Source: Sycon ciliatum
Taxonomy: Eukaryota; Porifera; Calcarea; Leucosolenida; Sycettidae
Assembly: GCF_964019385.1 (NCBI RefSeq)
Contig: NC_088644.1
Coordinates: 15,141,531 to 15,205,530 of the forward strand
Length of the DNA stretch: 64,000 nucleotides
Direction of reading: 5' to 3'
The position numbers and the translations under genes are program-made. Positions 31,462-39,757 of the stretch are shown piece by piece. How positions within the stretch are numbered: position 1 is the first letter of the stretch; every line of letters begins with the position of its first letter. Under the pieces are notes generated by a model, which had not been told where the DNA came from, ran no database searches, and was given only the letters and a program-made list of their open reading frames with translations.

Positions 31462-31970
31462 TATTGAACTTAAAGACAAGGTGTCTGCAGATGGTTCTGT
31501 GTTTTGCTGTGTGTTGGTTGTTGATTGGCTGCAGATTCTAGAGGCTAGTTCTGCAAGACGCACATGGTGCATAGCCTGAGGCAGGCTGGACGGTCCTGGG
31601 GGCTGTGCTGGTGGATCCAGCGCCAAGGAGCTGCCAACATACCAACAGAGGGAAGTCTGGTTTGGTACTTGCCTTGTATTATTATTAGCTGTGTTTTGCA
31701 TGTTCCAAGGTGTGAAGTCATGGCAGCCAGGTCCAGTAGTATCATGGGGTGTCAGCGCGGTGGGACATGATGTCTAGGTATCTGCAGAAGGTTCTGTGTT
31801 CTGCTATGTGTTGTTGATTGGCTGCAGAATCTAGAGGCTAGTTCTGTAAGACGCACAGGGTGCATAGCCTGAGGCAGGCTGGAGGGTCCGGAGGGAATGT
31901 GTAGGTGGATCTTGCACCACGGAGCTGTCAACATATCAACACAGGGAAGTCTTGTTTTGGTTCTTGCTTA
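31385..31970. repeat. Diverged tandem duplication between RT and YR, unit about 318 bp
   Basis: Segments beginning AAGGTGTGAAGTCATGGCA (31385 and 31701) each contain CTAGAGGCTAGTTCTG and GCATAGCCTGAGGCAGGCTGG in the same order. The first copy overlaps the end of the RT ORF. An (ATT)n run follows at 31969-31991. Confidence 0.8.
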
Positions 31971-32143
31971 TTATTATTATTATTATTATTAATGTTGTGA
32001 GCTGTATTTTTTGGCAGGTCATGTGGTTGTGTATGGCTGGTGCATGTTAGCCATTATTATGTAACATGGCATAGGAGGAGGCTTGTAGCTGGAGCACAAG
32101 CTTGTGCGGTCTGAATAACGAGGCTTATATTGTGGTTCTTTCC

Positions 32144-33157
32144 ATGTGCTTGCTAAAAATTTTAGAGATCTGGGACCAGGGGTGCTGGAAGGAGCTACAG
32201 GAAGTAGCTGAAGGCAAGGGCCTAGTGAGTTTGTCGGAACGAGCCAAGGACTTGGTGATGGAGACACATGCGTCATCTACGGTGAAGACCTACAAGTCGG
32301 CATTTTCGCGTTGGAAAAGCTGGGCTATGGAGCATGGGTTTGTGGCGATACCCGCTACACCGGTGGCAGTCAGTTTGTACCTGATCCACCTCGTAGAGAC
32401 GAGCGCATCCGCAAGCCCAATTTCTGCAGCTCTGTCCGCAATCAAATGGGCTCATCAGAAGGCATGCGTACAGCTTCCTGTCAATGCCATGGTGGAGCAG
32501 ATTGCAGCAGCGGCAAAAAGGAGGTTAGCTTGCACCCCCAGGCGGAAAGAGCCCCTCAACAAGAAGCAGGTGGCTACGATCGTGGGTCAACTTGCCGGGA
32601 GCGACGATTGTCTGAAGCTGCGGACAGCGGTTATGTTTGCCATTGGATTTGCTGGCTTCATGAGGTGGGACGATTTGGCGAGAATCCGGGTGCGGGACAT
32701 TGCATTCCGTCAAGACTACATGGAGGTTCGTTTGGATAAGCGCAAGAATGACCAGCTCAGAGAAGGCAGCTTGGTCCTCATAAGCACGCAGCCTGGTGAG
32801 CTGGGAGCGGTAGCTCTGACGCAGAGGCTGATCGAAGAAACGAACCTTCAAGCTGATGATCATTTGCTGAGTAACTTGGTGAAAGCGAAGTCTGGCTGGA
32901 AGACGAAGAAAGGGTCACTCCAGTACTCCAGAGCAAGAGAGCTGTTCCTAGAGGCAGTGTCAGGAGCAGGCCTACAGGCAGAGATGTTCGGCCTGCACAG
33001 CCTCCGATCGGGGGGTACGACGGCAGCGGCCGCAGCCAAGGTTCCACAGCGACTGTTGAAACGGCATGGTGGCTGGCACAGTGAAGCAGTCAACTCCTAC
33101 ATCAAAGAGAGTCTGGACAATATGCTCTTGCCATCTAGTGCCGTTAGCTGGCACTAG
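32144..33157 (+). CDS. Ngaro tyrosine recombinase (YR)
   Basis: Catalyses integration of the circular cDNA without a target duplication. The frame is open from 32102; the first ATG is at 32144. An N-terminal core-binding region (HASSTVKTYKSAFSRWKSWA) precedes the catalytic domain. Catalytic residues in order are Arg at codon 32663 (GFMRWDDLARI), His 32996 and Arg 33005 (HSLRSGG), His 33065 (RHGGW) and the nucleophile Tyr 33098 (NSYIKES). The complete R-H-R-H-Y set is present, so activity is plausible. Stop at 33155-33157, 27 bp before repeat B1. Confidence 0.92.
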   Translation: MCLLKILEIWDQGCWKELQEVAEGKGLVSLSERAKDLVMETHASSTVKTYKSAFSRWKSWAMEHGFVAIPATPVAVSLYLIHLVETSASASPISAALSAIKWAHQKACVQLPVNAMVEQIAAAAKRRLACTPRRKEPLNKKQVATIVGQLAGSDDCLKLRTAVMFAIGFAGFMRWDDLARIRVRDIAFRQDYMEVRLDKRKNDQLREGSLVLISTQPGELGAVALTQRLIEETNLQADDHLLSNLVKAKSGWKTKKGSLQYSRARELFLEAVSGAGLQAEMFGLHSLRSGGTTAAAAAKVPQRLLKRHGGWHSEAVNSYIKESLDNMLLPSSAVSWH

Positions 33158-33184
33158 ATTAGAGGCCCCTGGCTATGCTTTGCT

Positions 33185-33296
33185 GCTGTGCTGTGGTGGC
33201 CCCCACTGGCAGTGTTCACGTGTTCAATAGTGGTGTACACGTATGAGTGAGTGTGCGGATGTGTGCGCAACGAGTGAGTGCAGGGTGGACAGAGAA
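33185..33296 (+). repeat. Ngaro repeat B1
   Basis: 112 bp, identical to B2 at 34354-34465. It directly follows the YR gene and abuts A2. Confidence 0.88.
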
Positions 33297-33459
33297 ATGT
33301 CACTTCTCTGCGGTTGACGTCACAGTATAAGAATTAGCAGAGAAGTAGTGTTCTCTGTCCACCCGGGAACGGGTACGAGGGAGCACGGTGTGGGATAAAA
33401 GGAGGTGACGAGTGCAGGGTCGGCCTCTTTTGTCTTTGTGCGGAGAGTTGAGTGAGAGT
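33295..33459 (+). repeat. Ngaro repeat A2
   Basis: 165 bp, identical to A1, starting within the last bases of B1. Confidence 0.9.
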
Positions 33460-33621
33460 GCCCACCCACCCACCCCAGTAATCATCATGTAATTTCATAC
33501 ATCATCGCTTTGATTATTCTAGTGATTTGATTATTCTAGAGTGTGCGGATGCATAATGGTCGGGCGTGGTTTTCTGGTTGTACGTAGCTGGAGTTTTTGG
33601 TTAGACTAGGCAATGGTTCGG

Positions 33622-34311
33622 TATCTCTTAGCCTGTCACCAGGAAACCCTATATATAGGGTTTGACATAACGCTACACATAAAGACCCTATATATAGGGT
33701 TAGGACCCCTAAAGAAAGGGTTTGATCAGTCCTCACAACTGGGCACACAATACACACAGTTTCACTTGTGTTTTTTTTTGATATTTTCACTGCATTGCCA
33801 TTGATGTTAGCAGGAGCGCTCCTACGACGTGCGCGAGTGTCGCCACATTTGCTGCTTCCGACCCACGTGTGGATCAGCTGATGCAGAAACGGCAATGGCG
33901 GGAGCGGCAGCTGCGACAGCCGCTGTTGATGCTTCGCCTTCTTCTTCAGGAGCATCCGACGCTGCTGGAACATCGACATCATCATCCTGAGTCGACACCA
34001 GGTCGCCAGGAACATTCTCATCGCCCGAGTTCGTCTCCACTAACTCAAGTTGCTCTTCCTCCATCGTGAAAAATCAAACCCTAGATATAGGGTCTAGAAA
34101 ATGTTACGACAGCGCTGCACTAAAACTAACCGTACTCGAAGAAAACAGCAACAAAATGATCACGGTCTTCAGCAAGAGAACCGTACGTACATTCTACGTA
34201 TGTAGGCCCAGGCGTCTAGTTGCCATAGCAGCCAAGTGGGCTCTCAAGAGAGCTCAAGATAGAACGCGCGGCTGAAAACCCTATATATAGGGTTTGACAG
34301 GCTAAGAGATA
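33622..34311. mobile_element. 690-bp TIR transposon T1 (provisional name), copy 1
   Basis: Perfect terminal inverted repeats, TATCTCTTAGCCTGTCA, and TA at both ends suggest a TA target. Subterminal palindromes AACCCTATATATAGGGTT occur near 33646, 33688 and 34275, with a variant near 34077. The interior has a short acidic minus-strand ORF. The copy at 45063-45751 is almost identical, differing by a one-base indel and about one substitution. Confidence 0.9.
33822..34064 (-). CDS. Short acidic ORF of transposon T1
   Basis: 80 codons starting MEEEQLELVETNSGDENVPG, rich in Glu, Asp and Ala (residues 1-60), ending VGRKQQMWRHSRTS. It may be the N-terminal piece of a lost transposase or only a decoy. 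No domain is recognised. The same ORF is conserved in the second copy. Confidence 0.35.
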   Translation of the reverse strand: MEEEQLELVETNSGDENVPGDLVSTQDDDVDVPAASDAPEEEGEASTAAVAAAAPAIAVSASADPHVGRKQQMWRHSRTS

Positions 34312-34353
34312 GTCATGACCGCGGAATTGTGTGCAAAGACAATAAGTTGGGGC

Positions 34354-34465
34354 GCTGTGCTGTGGTGGCCCCCACTGGCAGTGTTCACGTGTTCAATAGT
34401 GGTGTACACGTATGAGTGAGTGTGCGGATGTGTGCGCAACGAGTGAGTGCAGGGTGGACAGAGAA
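34354..34465 (+). repeat. Ngaro repeat B2 (right end of element)
   Basis: 112 bp, identical to B1, ending GTGGACAGAGAA. The T1 insertion and about 200 bp of element sequence separate it from A2. Confidence 0.88.
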
Positions 34466-34671
34466 CAAACACTGAGGTGCAAAATATAGTTTACATGGTT
34501 ACAGTACGAACTTAGAAGTTGCGACTTCGGCGGTAATAGTCATGAAGTTGGTTGCTCAAACGAGGAGCACACGCTTCTTGCCGAACTTGACACTTGACTG
34601 ACTCTCGACTGCCATCCGGAGCACACGAGGAGAACGTCGAACCTTCCGCTCGGCAAACCTGAAAGAAAGCA

Positions 34672-34735
34672 CCACTCCCTGCTCAATACACAGTGTTTCG
34701 GGGAATTCACCCCTCATCAGTTGAGCTTGAGTAGG
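34672..34735 (-). ncRNA. Type I hammerhead ribozyme, array unit 1
   Basis: Minus strand: ACTC/GAGT distal and GCTCAA/TTGAGC proximal stem I, separated by an AA/AGG internal loop. Then CTGATGA, stem II GGGG-TGAATT-CCCC, GAA, stem III ACACTGTGT and cleavage after GTA. All invariant hammerhead bases are present. Confidence 0.92.
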
Positions 34736-35147
34736 CTGAGGAAGATTGTGCCTGAAAAGCACCACTTATATACTGCTCTCCAGGCCAAACAATCACCAGG
34801 GATACAAACTTACAGAGACGCTTTGTTTCCAGGGCGACAAACACCTCGTGAAGCCCCAGGTAGCAGCGTGAGTCAGAGTCGCTCATGGAGTGGTGCTAAA
34901 CAGACGTTGGGAGCCAGTATAGCTATTCACAACGCTGTCACCTCCAAGAACTAGTCGCACGTCCACGTGAGGGACAACAATACGAACTTAGAAGTTGCGA
35001 CTTCGGCGATAATAGTCATGAAGTTGGTTGCTCCCACGAGGAGAACACGCTTCTTGCCGAACTTGACACTTGACTGACTTACGATTGCCATCCGGAGCAC
35101 ACGAGGAGCACGTCGAACCTTCCGCTCGGCAAACCTGAAAGAAAGCA

Positions 35148-35211
35148 CCACTCCCTGCTCAATACACAGTGTTTCGGGGAATTCACCCCTCATCAGTTGA
35201 GCTTGAGTAGG
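35148..35211 (-). ncRNA. Type I hammerhead ribozyme, array unit 2
   Basis: Same sequence and fold as unit 1, with no core change. Confidence 0.92.
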
Positions 35212-35624
35212 CTGAGGAAGATTGTGGCTGACAAGCACCACTTATATACTGCTCTCCAGGCCAAACCATCACCAGGGATACAAACTTACAGAGACGTTTT
35301 GTTTCCAGCGCGACAAACACCTCGTGAAGCCCCAGGTAGCAGCGTGAGTCAGAGTCGCTCATGGAGTGGTGCTAAACAGACGTTGAGAGCCAGTATAGCT
35401 ATTCACAACGCTGTCACCTCCAACAACTAGTCGCACGTCCGCGTGAGGGACAACAATACGAACTTAGAAGTTGCGACTTCGGCGGTAATAGTCATGAAGT
35501 TGGTTGCTCCAACGAGGAGCACACGCTTCTTGCCGAACTTGACACTTGACTTGACTCACGACTGCCATCCGGAGCACACGAGGAGCACGTCGAACCTTCC
35601 GCTCGGCAAACCTGAAAGAAAGCA

Positions 35625-35688
35625 CCACTCCCTGCTCAATACACAGTGTTTCGGGGAATTCACCCCTCATCAGTTGAGCTTGAGTAAG
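35625..35688 (-). ncRNA. Type I hammerhead ribozyme, array unit 3
   Basis: Core identical. One change in the outermost stem I strand (GCTTACTC instead of GCCTACTC) does not affect the core. Confidence 0.9.
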
Positions 35689-36101
35689 CTGAGGAAGATT
35701 GTGGCTGAAAAACACCACTTATATACTGCTCTCCAGGCCAAACCATCACCAGGGATACAAACTAACAGAGACACTTTGTTTCCAGCGCGACAAACACCTC
35801 GTGAAGCCCCAGGTAGCAGCGTGAGTCAGAATCGCTCATGGAGTGGTGCTAAACAGACGTTGAGAGCCAGTATAGCTATTCACAACGCTGTCACCTCCAA
35901 CAACTAGTCGCACGTCCGCGTGAGGGACAACAATACGAACTTAGAAGTTGCGACTTCGGCGGTAATAGTCATGAAGTTGGTTTCTCCAACGAGGAGCACA
36001 CGCTTCTTGCCGAACTGGACACTTGACTTGACTCACGACTGCCATCCGGAGCACACGAGGAGCACGTCGAACCTTCCGCTCGGCAAACCTGAAAGAAAGC
36101 A

Positions 36102-36165
36102 CCACTCCCTGCTCAATACACAGTGTTTCGGGGAATTCACCCCTCATCAGTTGAGCTTGAGTAGG
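36102..36165 (-). ncRNA. Type I hammerhead ribozyme, array unit 4
   Basis: Same sequence and fold as unit 1. Confidence 0.92.
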
Positions 36166-36577
36166 CTGAGGAAGATTGTGGCTGAAAAGCACCACTTATA
36201 TACTGCTCTCCAGGCCAAACCATCACCAGGGATACAAACTTACAGAGACGCTTTGTTTCCAGCGCGACAAACACCTCGTGAAGCCCCAGGTAGCAGCGTG
36301 AGTCAGAGTCGCTCATGGAGTGGTGCTAAACAGACGTTGAGAGCCAGTATAGCTATTCAAAACGCTGTCACCTCCAACAACTAGTCGCACGTCCACGTGA
36401 GGGACAACAATACGAACTTAGAAGTTGCGACTTCGGCGATAATAGTCATGAAGTTGGTTGCTCCAACGAGGAGCACACGCTTCTTGCCGAACTTGACACG
36501 TGACTGACTCACGACTGCCATCCGGAGCACACGAGGAGCACGTCGAACCTTCCGCTCGGCAAACCTGAAAGAAAGCA

Positions 36578-36641
36578 CCACTCCCTGCTCAATACACAGT
36601 GTTTCGGGGAATTCACCCCTCATCAGTTGAGCTTGAGTAGG
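36578..36641 (-). ncRNA. Type I hammerhead ribozyme, array unit 5
   Basis: Same sequence and fold as unit 1. It is the last minus-strand copy before the inversion point. Confidence 0.92.
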
Positions 36642-36901
36642 CTGAGGAAGATTGTGGCTGAAAAGCACCACTTATATACTGCTCTCCAGGCCAAACCATC
36701 ACCAAGGATACAAACTTACAGAAACGCTTTGTTTCCAGCGCGACAAACACCTCGTGAAGCCCCAGGTAGCAGCGTGAGTCAGAGTCGCTCATGGAGTGGT
36801 GCTAAACAGACGTTGAGAGCCAGTATAGCTATTCACAACGCTGTCACCTCCAACAACTGGTCGCACGTCCGCGTGAGGGACAACAATACGAACTTAGAAG
36901 A

Positions 36902-36957
36902 AACCTGAAAGAAAGCACCACTCCCTGAGCAGGGAGTGGTGCTTTCTTTCAGGTTTG
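36902..36957. repeat. Inversion junction of the array (snap-back hairpin)
   Basis: AAACCTGAAAGAAAGCACCA...CTCCCT is followed at once by AGCAGGGAGTGG and the exact complement, a near-perfect palindrome centred near 36929. The right arm enters the unit within two bases of the predicted ribozyme cleavage site (TTGAGCAGGG). Confidence 0.85.
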
Positions 36958-37351
36958 CCGAGCGGAAGGTTCGACGTGCTCCTCGTGTGCTCCGGATGGC
37001 AGTCGTGAGTCAGTCAAGTGTCAAGTTCGGCAAGAAGCGTGTGCTCCTCGTTGGAGAAACCAACTTCATGACTATTACCGCCGAAGTCGCAACTTCTAAG
37101 TTCGTATTGTTGTCCCTCACGCGGACGTGCGACTAGTTGTTGGATGTGACAGCGTTGTGAATAGCTATACTGGCTCTCAACGTCTGTTTAGCACCACTCC
37201 ATGAGCGACTCTGACTCACGCTGCTACCTGGGGCTTCACGAGGTGTTTGTCGCGCTGGAAACAAAGCGTCTCTGTAAGTTTGTATCCCTGGTGATGGTTT
37301 GGCCTGGAGAGCAGTATATAAGTGGTGCTTTTCAGCCACAATCTTCCTCAG

Positions 37352-37415
37352 CCTACTCAAGCTCAACTGATGAGGGGTGAATTCCCCGAAACACTGTGTA
37401 TTGAGCAGGGAGTGG
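37352..37415 (+). ncRNA. Type I hammerhead ribozyme, array unit 6
   Basis: GCTCAA 37361-37366, CTGATGA 37367-37373, stem II to 37387, GAA 37388-37390, cleavage after A37400, TTGAGC 37401-37406. A TATATAAG box lies upstream at 37315-37322. Confidence 0.93.
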
Positions 37416-37827
37416 TGCTTTCTTTCAGGTTTGCCGAGCGGAAGGTTCGACGTGCTCCTCGTGTGCTCCGGATGGCAGTCGTGAGTCAGTCAAGTGTCAA
37501 GTTCGGCAAGAAGCGTGTGCTCCTAGTTGGAGCAACCAACTTCATGACTATTATCGCCGAAGTCGCAACTTCTAAGTTCGTATTGTTGTCCCTCACGCGG
37601 ACGTGCGACTAGTTGTTGGAGGTGACAGCGTTGTGAATAGCTATACTGACTCTCAACGTCTGTTTAGCACCACTCCATGAGCGACTCTGACTCACGCTGC
37701 TACCTGGGGCTTCACGAGGTGTTTGTCGCGCTGGAAACAAAGCGTCTCTGTAAGTTTGTATCCCTGGTGATGGTTTGGCCTGGAGAGCAGTATATAAGTG
37801 GTGCTTTTCAGCCACAATCTTCCTCAG

Positions 37828-37891
37828 CCTACTCAAGCTCAACTGATGAGGGGTGAATTCCCCGAAACACTGTGTATTGAGCAGGGAGTGG
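37828..37891 (+). ncRNA. Type I hammerhead ribozyme, array unit 7
   Basis: Identical core. Predicted cleavage after A37876. Confidence 0.93.
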
Positions 37892-38304
37892 TGCTTTCTT
37901 TCAGGTTTGCCGAGCGGAAGGTTCGACGTGCTCCTCGTGTGCTCCGGATGGCAGTCGTGAGTCAGTCAAGTGTCAAGTTCGGCAAGAAGCGTGTGCTCCT
38001 CCTTGGAGCAACCACCTTCATGACTATTACCGCCGAAGTCGCAACTTCTAAGTTCGTATTGTTGTCCCTCACGCGGACGTGCGACTAGTTGTTGGAGGTG
38101 ACAGCGTTGTGAATAGCTATACTGGCTCTCAACGTCTGTTTAGCACCACTCCATGAGCGACTCTGACTCACGCTGCTACCTGGGGGACTCACGAGGTGTT
38201 TGTCGCGCTGGAAACAAAGTGTCTCTGTAAGTTTGTATCCCTGGTGATGGTTTGGCCTGGAGAGCAGTATATAAGTGGTGCTTTTCAGCCACAATCTTCC
38301 TCAG

Positions 38305-38368
38305 CCTACTCAAGCTCAACTGATGAGGGGTGAATTCCCCGAAACACTGTGTATTGAGCAGGGAGTGG
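38305..38368 (+). ncRNA. Type I hammerhead ribozyme, array unit 8
   Basis: Identical core. Predicted cleavage after A38353. Confidence 0.93.
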
Positions 38369-38723
38369 TGCTTTCTTTCAGGTTTGCTGAGCGGAAGGTT
38401 CGACGTGCTCCTCGTGTGCTCCGGATGGCAGTCGTGAGTCAGTCAAGTGTCAAGTTCGGCAAGAAGCGTGTGCTCCTCGTTGGAGCAACCAACTTCATGG
38501 TTACAGTGCTAAGGAAAAGGGTGTAAGTCTTGTGTTAAGCCTAAAATCCAATTTTCACCAGTTGTAGTCTTCGGGGTGCAGGCGACAACTTTCACACCAA
38601 GGTTCAACTCGAGTGACAGAAACTCGCTCAAACATGCTGTAAGTAATTAGTTGTAGCCTGCAGGAACGGTGACCAGGTGACTAGTGTACACACGAGCATG
38701 TGACCGCTTGTTCAGCCATGTTC

Positions 38724-39149
38724 GATTGGGATTAAAGCGGGATTCACAGAAGCTTTTTTTGCGATGCGGATGATGCGACGCGATCTGCGATGGACGCGTG
38801 CGATGCGAACTCGCGAAATACCATTCACAGAAGAAGTCAGCGATGCGACAAAGTCTTGCTGATTTGGGTACGTCACCAAGGTATTCGCGCGGTTCGGTAC
38901 AACTTGTACAAATTTATAGGTAACTCTTGAACCTTTGTACAACTTTGCTATTGAAAAGGCCAACATCGTACGCCAAATCGCTTGTCGCATCGCAAAAGTT
39001 GAGCCAAGCTCAACTTCGGCGATGGCCGTGTTGCGGCAGTTGCGTGGGGTCCGCGATGGTTGCGATTTGGGGATTTCCCGGTTTCGCGGATGTTGCACCG
39101 CGTGTCGCATCGCAAAAAAGCTTCTGTGAATCTCGCTTAAAGCCCGATT
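38724..39149. mobile_element. MITE, about 36-bp TIRs
   Basis: The ends GGGATTCACAGAAGCTTTTT (left) and AAAAAGCTTCTGTGAATC (right) are inverted. The interior is rich in GCGATGCG-type motifs. Confidence 0.82.
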
Positions 39150-39150
39150 G

Positions 39151-39444
39151 ATTCACAATACAACTTTCTGCGACGCGACATGCGATTTGCGACAAGAAAC
39201 TGCCTGTCGTAATGCACCTGTTGCAGAAGTTGAAGAAAGTTAGTTCAACTTTTGCGACATGCGACACGCGACATACACAAATGGAGTACAGTTTTGACCC
39301 TGGGTGCACGTGCATAGTACCACTTGTGCATGAGGATGTCGCAAACGTTAAACATGAAGAATATTGTGAACCGTGTTTCGCTGTCGCAGCTCGTCGCATG
39401 TGTCGCAAGTCGATTGTCGCGTCGCAGAAAGTTGTATTGTGAAT
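39151..39444. mobile_element. MITE, perfect 29-bp TIRs, abutting the previous one
   Basis: ATTCACAATACAACTTTCTG (39151-39179) is exactly inverted at 39416-39444. The interior also carries CGACATGCGACA motifs, so it is a relative of its neighbour. Confidence 0.88.
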
Positions 39445-39511
39445 CGGCCTTAAAAGGGTCGAACGCTACATCGCAGCCTTTTCGGACCAAAACCAGTCGA
39501 CTCAAGGTTTT

Positions 39512-39757
39512 TTTCTTGAAAAGCACATAACCACCAGGAAAGCTGACAAAGAAAAAAGAGTAAGAAAAGACAGATAAAAAGAGAGCTGAGACTGAGAGAG
39601 AGAGAGTTGGGGTACGGTTAGAGGAGGACGAGACATTTTTTTTTACTTGAAAAGCACATAACCACCAGGAAAGCTGACAAAGAAAAAAGAGTTAGAAAAG
39701 ACAGAAAAAAGAGAGCTGAGAGAGTTGGGGTACGGTTAGAGGAGGACGAGACATTGA
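39512..39757. repeat. Tandem duplication of about 134 bp
   Basis: CTTGAAAAGCACATAACCAC...GAGGACGAGACATT occurs twice in direct orientation (39512-39634 and 39648-39755). Confidence 0.88.

Larger units (their letters stand above)
28345..34465 (+). mobile_element. Ngaro-type (DIRS-order) YR retrotransposon, nearly complete
   Basis: Order: repeat A1, Gag, RT-RNase H, tyrosine recombinase, repeat B1, repeat A2, then B2. A1-ORFs-B1-A2-B2 is the split direct-repeat architecture of Ngaro elements, which integrate through a tyrosine recombinase and lack an aspartic protease and DDE integrase. A1 and A2 are identical over 165 bp, and B1 and B2 over 112 bp, so it is young. A 690-bp DNA transposon (33622-34311) lies between A2 and B2. 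The three ORFs are open. Confidence 0.88.
34500..36928 (-). repeat. Hammerhead satellite array, left arm, five 476-477-bp units
   Basis: Five head-to-tail units, 97-99% alike by eye. Each has, on the minus strand, a TATATAAG box about 60 bp upstream of a complete hammerhead. Unit landmarks repeat at 34681, 35157, 35634, 36111 and 36587. The arm ends at 36928, where a snap-back junction joins it to the inverted right arm. Short open frames of 77-96 codons recur only because the units are homogeneous. Confidence 0.93.
36929..38510 (+). repeat. Hammerhead satellite array, right arm, about 3.3 units
   Basis: One 5'-truncated unit followed by further units with landmarks at 37351, 37827 and 38304 (476-477 bp), in the opposite orientation to the left arm. 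The arm breaks off near 38500 at CATGGTTACAGT, a string also present at the left boundary (34494-34505). Confidence 0.93.

Noticed and set aside
34721-38526. Repeated 77- and 96-codon ORFs in the satellite array
   Set aside because: They recur because units are nearly identical and overlap the ribozyme. Frame is not preserved independently (476 is not a multiple of 3), and no domain is seen.
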